Assembly (NCBI GenBank): GCA_012523385.1
Contig: JAAYIO010000155.1
Coordinates: 1 to 22,864 of the forward strand
Direction of reading: 5' to 3'
Length of the DNA: 22,864 bases
Origin: Methanomicrobiales archaeon
GTDB taxonomy: Archaea > Halobacteriota > Methanomicrobia > Methanomicrobiales > Methanomicrobiaceae
Positions 7,224-13,669 of the stretch are shown here, piece after piece. The position numbers were made by a program, and so were the translations under genes. The stretch's first letter is position 1; each line of letters opens with the position of its first letter. The notes beneath the pieces are model-generated. The model saw only the letters and a program-made list of their open reading frames with translations. It ran no database searches and was not told the DNA's origin.

Positions 7224-7835
7224 TCACTCTTTTTTGCGGTTGACGATCAGATACGGAACCAGAAATATCACTACAAGGGCAATCCAGAATGTCCCGAAGA
7301 TGACAAGCATCTGTTCCTGGAAAGCGTCATAATAACGAACCTGTGCACTCCGGGCATTCTCCCAGATAATCATCGTGCCGTTCTCAGTAGCATTGGCAAC
7401 ACCACCGGCGCTGATGTGTCCAAGGAGTGGATTTTTTATTCCATACTGCTCCGGCAGTGATACCCTAATCGTGGACGGTTCAGCCAAAAGCACCGTAAGC
7501 TCATTAGATTTCAGGGGCGCAACATAGTGAATTGTATAATTCCCATTAGGAAACCTGATGGCGCCGGAGAAATCCTCGGTATAGTTCACCGCCCCGGTTG
7601 CATTGAATAAAAAGAGCCCCGATACCGCAACCGGCACCGGTGCTCCTAAGAGCCCCGGCTCTGTAAAGGCATATTTGTCTGCCAGCACTACCTCAATCTC
7701 TGCGGAATAGGAAGTGCCGTTTTCTGCGACCGTATATACGGCCGAGAGGGCGGACGCCGTGCCTGCGCAAAGAATCAGCGCAAGACAGACAAGAGCGACT
7801 GTAGATCTGCATCTATTTCTATAGGGGGTTCGCAT
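7224..7835 (-). CDS. Membrane-anchored, sequon-rich surface protein (perhaps DUF5803)
   Basis: With the start at the ATG at 7835 the product has 203 residues. It has a signal peptide (hydrophobic about 12-29, ending GTASA), an outside domain of about 145 residues, one transmembrane helix (about 177-197) and a short basic tail, NRKKE. The outside domain has six N-x-T sequons (N39, N78, N84, N99, N148, N152), which suggests heavy N-glycosylation. I do not recognise the family with certainty; DUF5803-type archaeal proteins have this layout. The frame is open up to an ATG at 7886, but that start would put 17 polar residues before the signal peptide. No later start would keep the signal peptide. 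The gene therefore overlaps the end of thrC by 61 nt. No clear SD is visible, so translation may depend on thrC. Confidence 0.65.
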   Translation of the reverse strand: MRTPYRNRCRSTVALVCLALILCAGTASALSAVYTVAENGTSYSAEIEVVLADKYAFTEPGLLGAPVPVAVSGLFLFNATGAVNYTEDFSGAIRFPNGNYTIHYVAPLKSNELTVLLAEPSTIRVSLPEQYGIKNPLLGHISAGGVANATENGTMIIWENARSAQVRYYDAFQEQMLVIFGTFWIALVVIFLVPYLIVNRKKE

Positions 7836-8977
7836 TGGCGGATTACCGTCTCGGGGTCTTTTAAAAGGTGCCCCGTTACCACACACACAATCCGTTCATC
7901 TGGGTCAATACGGCCTGCTTCCATCAACTTTTTAATGCCAGCAACGGACGCTGCTGATGCAGGTTCAACACCGATACCCTCTTTTCGTGCGAGATCGCGC
8001 TGCATCGCAAGGATCTCTTCGTCAGTGACAGACTCAGCTGTACCCCCGGTTTCGCGGATGGCACGCAGTGCCTTCTCCGCATTAACGGGTGCACCAATAC
8101 GGACGGCGGTCGCAATCGTCTCCGGCTCTTTAAAGGGTATAACTTCCGGGAGGTTTCCGGCAATCGCTTCAACAACCGGTTGTGCTCCGGACGCCTGAAT
8201 ACCTGTCATCATTGGCATCCGGTCAATAAACCCAAGCTCAATGAACTCACCAAGGCCTTTGTGGACAGCAGAGATATTCCCTGCATTGCCAACCGGGAGA
8301 ACAATACGGTCTGGCACATCACCCATCTGGTCGATGATTTCAAACCCGATGGTCTTCTGCCCTTCCAGACGGTAGGGGTTCACTGAGTTTAAGAGATAAA
8401 GCCCTTCAGACAGGCAAAGGTCATGAACCATCTCAAGCGCACGGTCGAAGTTGCCGCGAATGGCAATGACCTTTGCACCATGTACCAGTGCCTGCGCCAC
8501 CTTTCCCAGCGCAACTTTTCCAGCGGGGAGAAGAACAACAGCAGGAACCCCTGCCTTTGCTGCATACACCGCAAGAGACGCCGAGGTGTTGCCGGTTGAC
8601 GCACAGGCAACGGTCTTCATCCCAAGCTGGAGCGCCATCGAGACACCGACGGTCATCCCACGGTCTTTAAACGAACCGGACGGGTTCATTCCCTCATGCT
8701 TGGCATACAGGTTTTTTAAACCAAGCTCTTCACCAAGTTTCTTCATGTGGTAAAGAGGCGTCCCTCCTTCCTGTAGAGAGACGGGTTCTCCTGTAACAGG
8801 GAGCAGTTCCTTGTAGCGCCAGAGCCTCAGAGGGCGACAGTTCCACTCAGCACGCGAGATATTCAGTTCATCGAGGTCGTACTTCACCGTAAGCAGATGA
8901 CCGCATGCACTACAGCGGTAGATTATTTCATCCGCTGGATATTGGGCACCACAGCCTATGCAGACAAGACGATACAT
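7775..8977 (-). CDS. thrC: Threonine synthase
   Basis: This 400-residue enzyme is PLP-dependent and converts O-phosphohomoserine to threonine. An N-terminal zinc ribbon (C6-x2-C9 and C22-x2-C25) is typical of archaeal ThrC. The PLP lysine is K104 in NPSGSFKDRG. STGNTSASLAVYAAKAG lies in the substrate region, and PVGNAGN is the phosphate loop. The family usually starts close to the zinc ribbon, so I choose the ATG at 8977. A GTG at 9034 in the same frame overlaps the stop of the upstream amidase gene (GTGA) and would add 19 residues without family character. Neither start has a good SD. The 3' end overlaps the next gene by 61 nt. Confidence 0.93.
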   Translation of the reverse strand: MYRLVCIGCGAQYPADEIIYRCSACGHLLTVKYDLDELNISRAEWNCRPLRLWRYKELLPVTGEPVSLQEGGTPLYHMKKLGEELGLKNLYAKHEGMNPSGSFKDRGMTVGVSMALQLGMKTVACASTGNTSASLAVYAAKAGVPAVVLLPAGKVALGKVAQALVHGAKVIAIRGNFDRALEMVHDLCLSEGLYLLNSVNPYRLEGQKTIGFEIIDQMGDVPDRIVLPVGNAGNISAVHKGLGEFIELGFIDRMPMMTGIQASGAQPVVEAIAGNLPEVIPFKEPETIATAVRIGAPVNAEKALRAIRETGGTAESVTDEEILAMQRDLARKEGIGVEPASAASVAGIKKLMEAGRIDPDERIVCVVTGHLLKDPETVIRQCEPPIEIDADLQSLLSVLR

Positions 8978-9030
8978 GCTATATAGATTGGCAGTCGGAA
9001 CAGGTATAGATATTCCCCGTCTCACCCCTC

Positions 9031-9828
9031 TCACAGCGAGGGATAGAGGTCATCCCTACGGTCGGCACGCACGGGAAATGCAGAACGCGCCTCCCGGACA
9101 GCAGCCAAGTCAATATCTGCACAGACAAGGGCAGTCCCTGCATCCTCTGCCCGGGCAACCGTCTCACCCCAAGGGTCGACAACAGTCGTCCCCCCGCAGT
9201 TCACCTCAGAGGTGCGTCCACCTGCAGTGTTCACACCCGCCACAAACATCTGATTTTCAAGGGCGCGGGCATGCAAAAAGAGATCAAAGTGCTTTAGCCG
9301 GGCGCAGGGCCAGGCGGCAGGCACTACCACGGCATCGCATCCCGCCCGTGCATACGCACAGAAGAGATCGGCAAACCTCAAATCGTAGCAGATGCCAATG
9401 CCAAACCTTACTCCGCCGATAGTGAATAAAGCAAGTTCATTCCCGGGCAGAAACGACACGTCCTCCCCGCCCGGCGAAAATAAGTGAATTTTGGCGTATT
9501 CTGCAATGCGAGTGCCGTCAGGTGCAAAGACTGCGGCCACATTCTGTGACATGGATTCAGTCTTTTTCCGATATGAACCCAGCACATGAACGCCCGCCGC
9601 CACTGCTACTGCCGCCCATCCCGCACAGATGGCACCGGACCCATCATCCGTAAAATCCGTCCCATGGGGATCCCACCCCGTCGGATACTGTTCAGGAAAT
9701 ATCACAAGGTGAGCGCCGCGCTCCCGGGCCTTCATTGCATATTTTTTTGCGCGTACAAGATTTTGTTCCGGTTTCCCGGGAACGCTCTCTATTTGCACAC
9801 AACAGATGCGAACGCTCACCTCACGCAT
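9031..9828 (-). CDS. Nitrilase-superfamily carbon-nitrogen hydrolase
   Basis: This 265-residue protein has the catalytic triad of the nitrilase superfamily: E46 in IFPEQYPTGW, K113 in AKIHLFSPGGE and C147 in GIGICYDLRF. Members hydrolyse amides, as in omega-amidase or N-carbamoyl amidase. The exact substrate cannot be read from sequence; the GICYDLRF block is shared with omega-amidase-like members. I choose the ATG at 9828 over an earlier in-frame start at 9858 because the conserved region begins shortly after it and AGGA lies upstream at a useful distance. It overlaps the small membrane gene upstream by 8 nt and touches thrC at a GTGA junction, so it is part of one operon. Confidence 0.88.
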   Translation of the reverse strand: MREVSVRICCVQIESVPGKPEQNLVRAKKYAMKARERGAHLVIFPEQYPTGWDPHGTDFTDDGSGAICAGWAAVAVAAGVHVLGSYRKKTESMSQNVAAVFAPDGTRIAEYAKIHLFSPGGEDVSFLPGNELALFTIGGVRFGIGICYDLRFADLFCAYARAGCDAVVVPAAWPCARLKHFDLFLHARALENQMFVAGVNTAGGRTSEVNCGGTTVVDPWGETVARAEDAGTALVCADIDLAAVREARSAFPVRADRRDDLYPSL

Positions 9829-10027
9829 CAGATTCCTGGAATACCACCTGTGGAGCACTTCTGTTCACGACGTACGCTCCGACAGTAATAAGCACAGCAC
9901 AGGTCAGCAGCAGCGGCATTGCAAACGGAAGAGAATGCCCCATAATCTTTGCTGCAATCACAATACCCGCAAGAACAATAGACCCGCCAACAAGAATCAT
10001 CCCCCCCCTCAGCACTAATTCAGACAT
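9821..10027 (-). CDS. Small two-helix membrane protein
   Basis: This 68-residue protein has two predicted membrane helices, about residues 8-26 and 35-54, each rich in Val, Ile, Leu, Gly and Ala. It ends in a short polar tail (QESDA). The ATG at 10027 is preceded by a GGAGGG SD 12 nt away. A GTG at 10039 would sit directly on that SD and is rejected. It overlaps the amidase gene by 8 nt and is the likely first gene of the amidase-thrC operon. I do not recognise the family. It may be a small envelope protein with no link to amino-acid metabolism beyond co-transcription. Confidence 0.7.
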   Translation of the reverse strand: MSELVLRGGMILVGGSIVLAGIVIAAKIMGHSLPFAMPLLLTCAVLITVGAYVVNRSAPQVVFQESDA

Positions 10028-10072
10028 GATCGAAAACACCCTCCGGTTATCAGAGACAATTCTCTTCCATGA

Positions 10073-10081
10073 CTTAAATTA
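10073..10081 (-). promoter_or_regulatory. TATA-like element of the small membrane protein operon
   Basis: On the minus strand TAATTTAAG lies about 50 nt before the ATG at 10027. A start about 25 nt further on would give a 20-25 nt leader that includes the GGAGGG SD. Confidence 0.3.
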
Positions 10082-10147
10082 CCTTTTTGTTTTGTACCCA
10101 TGAAACAGGATACCTGCCGGTATCACCAAGACAAACAAAAACAACAT
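10079..10147 (-). CDS. Possible 22-residue single-helix membrane peptide
   Basis: On the minus strand an ATG (10147) opens a 22-codon frame. Its product is almost wholly a hydrophobic helix (MLFLFVLVIPAGILFHG) followed by a basic YKTKR tail. That is the layout of a bitopic microprotein with a positive cytoplasmic end. AGGTG lies 5 nt before the ATG. It sits 51 nt before the two-helix membrane gene on the same strand. It is short enough to be chance; conservation would decide. Confidence 0.25.
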   Translation of the reverse strand: MLFLFVLVIPAGILFHGYKTKR

Positions 10148-10212
10148 ACCCACACCTATTATGACCGAATGCAATTACCCATGAAAGGGTCACCATTTGG
10201 TTGTCTAATGTC

Positions 10213-10218
10213 AAAAAA
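10213..10218 (-). terminator. Oligo-T terminator of the rpl7ae-ndk operon
   Basis: On the minus strand a run of six T lies about 20 nt after the ndk stop codon. This agrees with the operon ending here. Confidence 0.4.
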
Positions 10219-10237
10219 GAATGATTGCCTGTAACGC

Positions 10238-10687
10238 TTATTCGTACAGGTATGCTGCGTCAATGCGGGAATATGAAGAGATCTCTTCCGGTGCAAAATG
10301 AATTGCAATCTCGCGTGCTGCTGTTTCATTTGAGTCAGAACCGTGGATAACATTCATTCCGATTTCCATTGCACAGTCGCCACGAATAGTTCCGGGCGCT
10401 GCTTCCGCAGGGTTCGTTGCCCCGATCATCTGACGGGTAATTGCAACGATATTTTTGCCTTCCCATACCATCAGGAAACAAGGTCCGCTGGTGATATAGG
10501 CTTTCAGACCTGCAAAGAATGACTTTCCCGTGTGCTCGGCATAGTGCTCCATCACACGGTCTTCCGGAAGTGTTTCAAACTTTCCGGCGACCATCTTCAG
10601 ACCTTTCTTCTCGAACCGGGTAATAATCTCGCCGACAAGGCCGCGCTGGACGCCGTCGGGCTTAATCATTAAAAAAGTGCGATCCAT
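10238..10687 (-). CDS. ndk: Nucleoside diphosphate kinase
   Basis: This 149-residue enzyme exchanges the gamma phosphate between nucleoside di- and triphosphates through a phosphohistidine. The active-site block NVIHGSDS carries the catalytic H115. The N-terminal MDRTFLMIKPDGVQRGLVGE is the classic Ndk start, and the length is normal. The ATG at 10687 is preceded by AAGGAG with 11 nt spacing, directly before the rpl24e stop TGA. It is the last gene of the conserved archaeal set rpl7ae-rps28e-rpl24e-ndk. infB, which follows ndk in many euryarchaea, is not here. Confidence 0.97.
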   Translation of the reverse strand: MDRTFLMIKPDGVQRGLVGEIITRFEKKGLKMVAGKFETLPEDRVMEHYAEHTGKSFFAGLKAYITSGPCFLMVWEGKNIVAITRQMIGATNPAEAAPGTIRGDCAMEIGMNVIHGSDSNETAAREIAIHFAPEEISSYSRIDAAYLYE

Positions 10688-10695
10688 AAAAGGGA

Positions 10696-10887
10696 TCACT
10701 CCTTACCAAGTGCCTTGCGGCCTGCCTTGGTCCAGGCAACACGACGGGGCACACGCCCGAGATCGTAGTTGTTCTGGCATTTTTGGCTACAGAAGTAATA
10801 GATGGATCCGTCTTTACGGACGTACATCTTTCCGGTACCAGGTTCCAGCGGTCCACCGCAGAACGAACAGATATGATGTTCAACCAT
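10696..10887 (-). CDS. rpl24e: Large-subunit ribosomal protein L24e
   Basis: This 63-residue zinc-ribbon protein of the 50S subunit has zinc ligands C7-x2-C10 and C33-x3-C37. The start MVEHHICSFCGGPLEPGTGK and the block YYFCSQKC are characteristic of archaeal/eukaryal L24e, and the length is normal. The stop TGA of rps28e lies inside its AAGGTGA SD, so it is probably translated by coupled reinitiation. Confidence 0.96.
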   Translation of the reverse strand: MVEHHICSFCGGPLEPGTGKMYVRKDGSIYYFCSQKCQNNYDLGRVPRRVAWTKAGRKALGKE

Positions 10888-10892
10888 TCACT

Positions 10893-11099
10893 TCACCTTC
10901 TTGAAAGTTTCTTTGCCTCACGCTCAGTCTCAATGAGCATCAGGACATCGCCCTCACGAATAGGGCCAACCGTGTTACGGGTAATAATACGGCCTTTGTT
11001 GTTTCCTTCAAGGATACGGCACTTCACCTGCATGGCTTCCCCATGCATGCCGGTACTGCCGATGACCTCGAGGACTTCTGCCGGCGTTGCGTCTGCCAT
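10893..11099 (-). CDS. rps28e: Small-subunit ribosomal protein S28e
   Basis: This 68-residue OB-fold ribosomal protein of the 30S subunit contains the family block TRNTVGPIREGDVLMLIETE and ends in basic KKLSRR. Its SD (GGGTGA) contains the stop TGA of rpl7ae. It is the second gene of the rpl7ae operon. Confidence 0.96.
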   Translation of the reverse strand: MADATPAEVLEVIGSTGMHGEAMQVKCRILEGNNKGRIITRNTVGPIREGDVLMLIETEREAKKLSRR

Positions 11100-11107
11100 A
11101 GTTTAGT

Positions 11108-11476
11108 TCACCCTCTCAGTTCTTTGAGCTGCCCGACAACCTCGTCAAGGAGATCTTTAGCCTTTCCGGCTTTGACAATTGCTGCTGCTGCTGAGCCAAC
11201 GTCAAGACCACTTGCGGCACCTACATCATTCTGTTTATTGATGATCACATACGGAATCTGCTTTTCATCGCAGAGTGCAGGAAGGTGCATCACAATCTCT
11301 TCCGGCTCAACGTCGCCGCCAATCAGCACGAGTTCAGCGTTTCCGCGTTCGACAGCCTTTGTGGCTTCGTTTGATCCTTTCTTAATTTTGCCGGTGTCAC
11401 GGGAGACCTCAAGAACTTCAAGAGCTTTGTTCTGGATCTCGTCGGAAACTTCAAATGTTACATATACTTTTGACAT
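11108..11476 (-). CDS. rpl7ae: Ribosomal protein L7Ae, kink-turn binding
   Basis: This 122-residue protein is a 50S component. It is also the archaeal kink-turn binder that forms C/D and H/ACA guide RNPs and part of RNase P. Family blocks seen are KKGSNEATKAVERGNAELVLI (split here as KKGSNEATKAVE and RGNAELVLIGGDVEPEE) and LCDEKQIPYV. The length is normal. The ATG at 11476 has the SD GAGGTGA (11486-11480). It is the first gene of its operon. The leader, about 100 nt long, contains box-C-like GUGAUGA and a strong stem with flanking GA dinucleotides. This suggests that L7Ae could bind its own mRNA and control the whole operon. Confidence 0.97.
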   Translation of the reverse strand: MSKVYVTFEVSDEIQNKALEVLEVSRDTGKIKKGSNEATKAVERGNAELVLIGGDVEPEEIVMHLPALCDEKQIPYVIINKQNDVGAASGLDVGSAAAAIVKAGKAKDLLDEVVGQLKELRG

Positions 11477-11488
11477 AACTCACCTCAT

Positions 11489-11554
11489 TCAGGAGCACAA
11501 CATGCATCCGGCTATTTTCCGGGCATATTCAGTAGCGTATTGCTCCCTCATCAC
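11489..11554 (-). promoter_or_regulatory. Candidate L7Ae kink-turn in the rpl7ae leader
   Basis: Read on the minus-strand mRNA: GUGAUGA (11554-11548) is followed at once by GGGAGC (11547-11542). After 45 nt, GCUCCU (11496-11491) pairs with it, and GA (11490-11489) follows. This gives bulge GAU, then GA, a 6-pair stem (one G-U pair) and an opposing GA, which is the arrangement of a kink-turn with U at the third bulge position. The canonical stem beyond the bulge is weak (U-A, G-U, then mismatches). The 45-nt interval contains an inner hairpin (AUGC+CCGG pairing with CCGG+GCAT). The SD (11486-11480) starts 3 nt after the motif, so bound L7Ae could block ribosomes. Confidence 0.5.
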
Positions 11555-11600
11555 TCATCAGTTCGTGATTGATGTAGCCATATCATATCGACAGTATGAG

Positions 11601-11609
11601 GGATAAAGG
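11601..11609 (-). promoter_or_regulatory. TATA-like element for the rpl7ae operon
   Basis: On the minus strand CCTTTATCC is centred near 11605, about 130 nt before the rpl7ae ATG. Initiation about 25 nt downstream would give a leader of about 100 nt that carries the kink-turn-like structure. Confidence 0.35.
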
Positions 11610-11650
11610 TTATTGAGGAGGGCCCCCGCCCCATCAGAATTGGGTTAAAT

Positions 11651-13669
11651 TCAGGCAGAAAACGCCTGAACGCGGTAAATTGAGGTTCCATTTTCTGAAA
11701 AAACCCGTTCCAGAATTCCTTCCGGAAGGAGAACGGTATAACGCTCGTGTTCGGTATCTCCCACCACCAGATAGTCAACCCCATAGAGCTTGAGTAGCGA
11801 GGGTGACCGGGACGGATCTTCATAGATCATCTGCACATCGGCCATGCGCTGGGATACGCCTGCATCATTTCCCCGCCACATTACCTCATGAAACGGCATG
11901 CCGATAACGGTCGGAATGCCCGTGAATGATGAGATGCGGGAGTAATATGTGTAATCCCCTCCTTCTGCCTCAACAATAGTGATGTTTCCCGGCAAAACCG
12001 ACAGATATGCCACCGCACGAGCATCGCCGGGATGGAGAGTATCCACCCATGCAAGGCCATCCAGAGTCTTTCCGCCGTAACCATACGTCAGATCAGGAAT
12101 TGCCACGGGTGCACAGATCAAAATGATAACAATGGCACCGGCACCAACGCGGGCAATCCATGGTGATGCAAACCGACCCCTGACATGCTCTGTCAGCCAC
12201 TCTCCCAGCCAGAGAAAAGCACCGGCACTCATCATCATCCACGCAGCCAGACCAAATTTGAATACGGTATTCATCCGGTAAAAGGCGTCACCCATGCCGT
12301 CAATGAGGTAGAAGAGTTCGGTGAATATCAGCACCCCAAGTCCAAGGATCGAGATCACTTCTGCAGGCCGGAAGGTGCGGCGGAGGATGAAAGCTGTAAG
12401 GGGTACTGCGGCAAGACCTGCTGCCGCATACCCAGTGATGAGAAACGGCACAACCACCAGAAGCAACCCCGGATTTTTACGGAGATCACGGAGCGTGGCA
12501 CACCAGAAAGCCACGATAAAGAACCCATAGACCAGCATGAACTCCGGAACTGCCGAGGGCTCTGCCACAATGCCGATGCCTGCGATGCCCTGAGTGGTGA
12601 GCATCAGATAGTAGGGTGCAAAGACAAGAACGGAGAGCAATGGGCAGACAAGAAAGAGGCGCCATGGATACGGGTCTGGCACCGTAGCATCTCTGGCCCG
12701 GTACCAGACGATTGCTCCGACGATCAATAGAAGCGGCGCATACACGAGGACATCCCATGAGTTCATGCCCGGCATCACCCCCAGACAGAGTGCGACCGCA
12801 CCCAGACAGACCCAGCGGCTCCGCTCAGAAAGTCCCCCCCATTCATGCAGGATATAGAGCATGAGAAAGATGAAGAGCGCCTGCACAAAGAGCGAAATTA
12901 CATGGGCATGAGGGTCACCCCAGAGAAAGGAGAAGAACGGATATTCGTTGATGGTATCAGGGATGGTGCGGGTGGAATTCCAGAGCACACCGGAGGCACC
13001 TGCACCCAGAAACACCTGCAGAATAAAGGAAGGATTTACCAGAAAGAGAGCCACCACCGGAAGTGCCCGGAAACGGGTCAAAAGCAGGTGACCTGTTGCA
13101 TAGAGGGCGACTGCCGCGTTGGCAAAGACCGTTGGCAGGATGAGATTAAAGGCGAGCGGCGGTGCGGTGCCAGAGAGAAGACCGGTTACCCCCATCATCC
13201 AGTGCCCGAGGTAATAGTAGGTCGCAAGCGTACCTCCTGCAAACCACGGGTCAGCGGGAGGCACCAGAGGCGCACGCATAATGGATGCAAGAAAGGCATG
13301 ATCCATGAACTTCTCTGCATAGGAGATCATCGGATTGAAGAACCGAATCTCAGTCATAAAGATAAAGCAGAGCAGAAAAACGAGGTCCCACTTCCAGACG
13401 CCAATGAATTTTTCCCGGGTGTACCAACCGGTAACGGCATAATAGACGATGATGACCAGAAACGGAATCGCCGCCGCCTGCACCGGAATATGTGCAATGC
13501 CCAGGTACCAACTGATGCCACCAAAGATGAGAAACGAGAGAGGAAAGGAGATCGGATAACTAAACCGCCCGAACGCACCCGATAGGATAGGCCAGAGAGC
13601 AGTCTGGAGGGTCTTCAGAATTAGCAACCAGAAAATGAGCCCCCCTGCCTGAGTGAGCGCCCCGATCAT
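11651..13669 (-). CDS. DUF2298 ('YYY') polytopic membrane protein
   Basis: This 672-residue protein has about a dozen or more membrane helices. Its first outside loop (about residues 107-156) contains RFFNPM, EKFMDHAF, PPADPWFAGG and YYYLGH. That set is the signature of DUF2298/TIGR03662, an archaeal membrane family with a GT-C-like layout. A soluble segment at the C-terminus (PGNITIVEAEGG onward) would lie outside. The reaction is unproven. The neighbours suggest transfer or handling of lipid-linked sugars at the cell surface. It is the last gene of a four-gene operon: its ATG overlaps the previous stop (ATGA, 13669-13666), and a good GGAGGT SD lies upstream. Confidence 0.85.
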   Translation of the reverse strand: MIGALTQAGGLIFWLLILKTLQTALWPILSGAFGRFSYPISFPLSFLIFGGISWYLGIAHIPVQAAAIPFLVIIVYYAVTGWYTREKFIGVWKWDLVFLLCFIFMTEIRFFNPMISYAEKFMDHAFLASIMRAPLVPPADPWFAGGTLATYYYLGHWMMGVTGLLSGTAPPLAFNLILPTVFANAAVALYATGHLLLTRFRALPVVALFLVNPSFILQVFLGAGASGVLWNSTRTIPDTINEYPFFSFLWGDPHAHVISLFVQALFIFLMLYILHEWGGLSERSRWVCLGAVALCLGVMPGMNSWDVLVYAPLLLIVGAIVWYRARDATVPDPYPWRLFLVCPLLSVLVFAPYYLMLTTQGIAGIGIVAEPSAVPEFMLVYGFFIVAFWCATLRDLRKNPGLLLVVVPFLITGYAAAGLAAVPLTAFILRRTFRPAEVISILGLGVLIFTELFYLIDGMGDAFYRMNTVFKFGLAAWMMMSAGAFLWLGEWLTEHVRGRFASPWIARVGAGAIVIILICAPVAIPDLTYGYGGKTLDGLAWVDTLHPGDARAVAYLSVLPGNITIVEAEGGDYTYYSRISSFTGIPTVIGMPFHEVMWRGNDAGVSQRMADVQMIYEDPSRSPSLLKLYGVDYLVVGDTEHERYTVLLPEGILERVFSENGTSIYRVQAFSA

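Noticed and set aside
10095..10187. Two copies of TACCCATGAAA at 10095 and 10176
   Set aside because: The 11-base direct repeat is isolated and has no third copy or symmetric partner. Chance is a fair explanation.
11489..11554. A free-standing C/D box guide RNA instead of an mRNA leader
   Set aside because: GUGAUGA and two CUGA boxes are present, but no C' box is seen. The strong stem between the boxes would also hide a guide. The position directly before the rpl7ae SD fits a leader element better.
12185..12730. Plus-strand open frame of 181 codons
   Set aside because: It is also antisense to the DUF2298 gene, with a composition typical of a reverse-strand shadow.
12845..13585. Long plus-strand open frame of 246 codons
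   Set aside because: It lies wholly antisense to the DUF2298 gene, and its product is an unnatural mix of Glu, Lys, Arg, Gly and Cys with no family character. It is a shadow frame of a hydrophobic protein gene.
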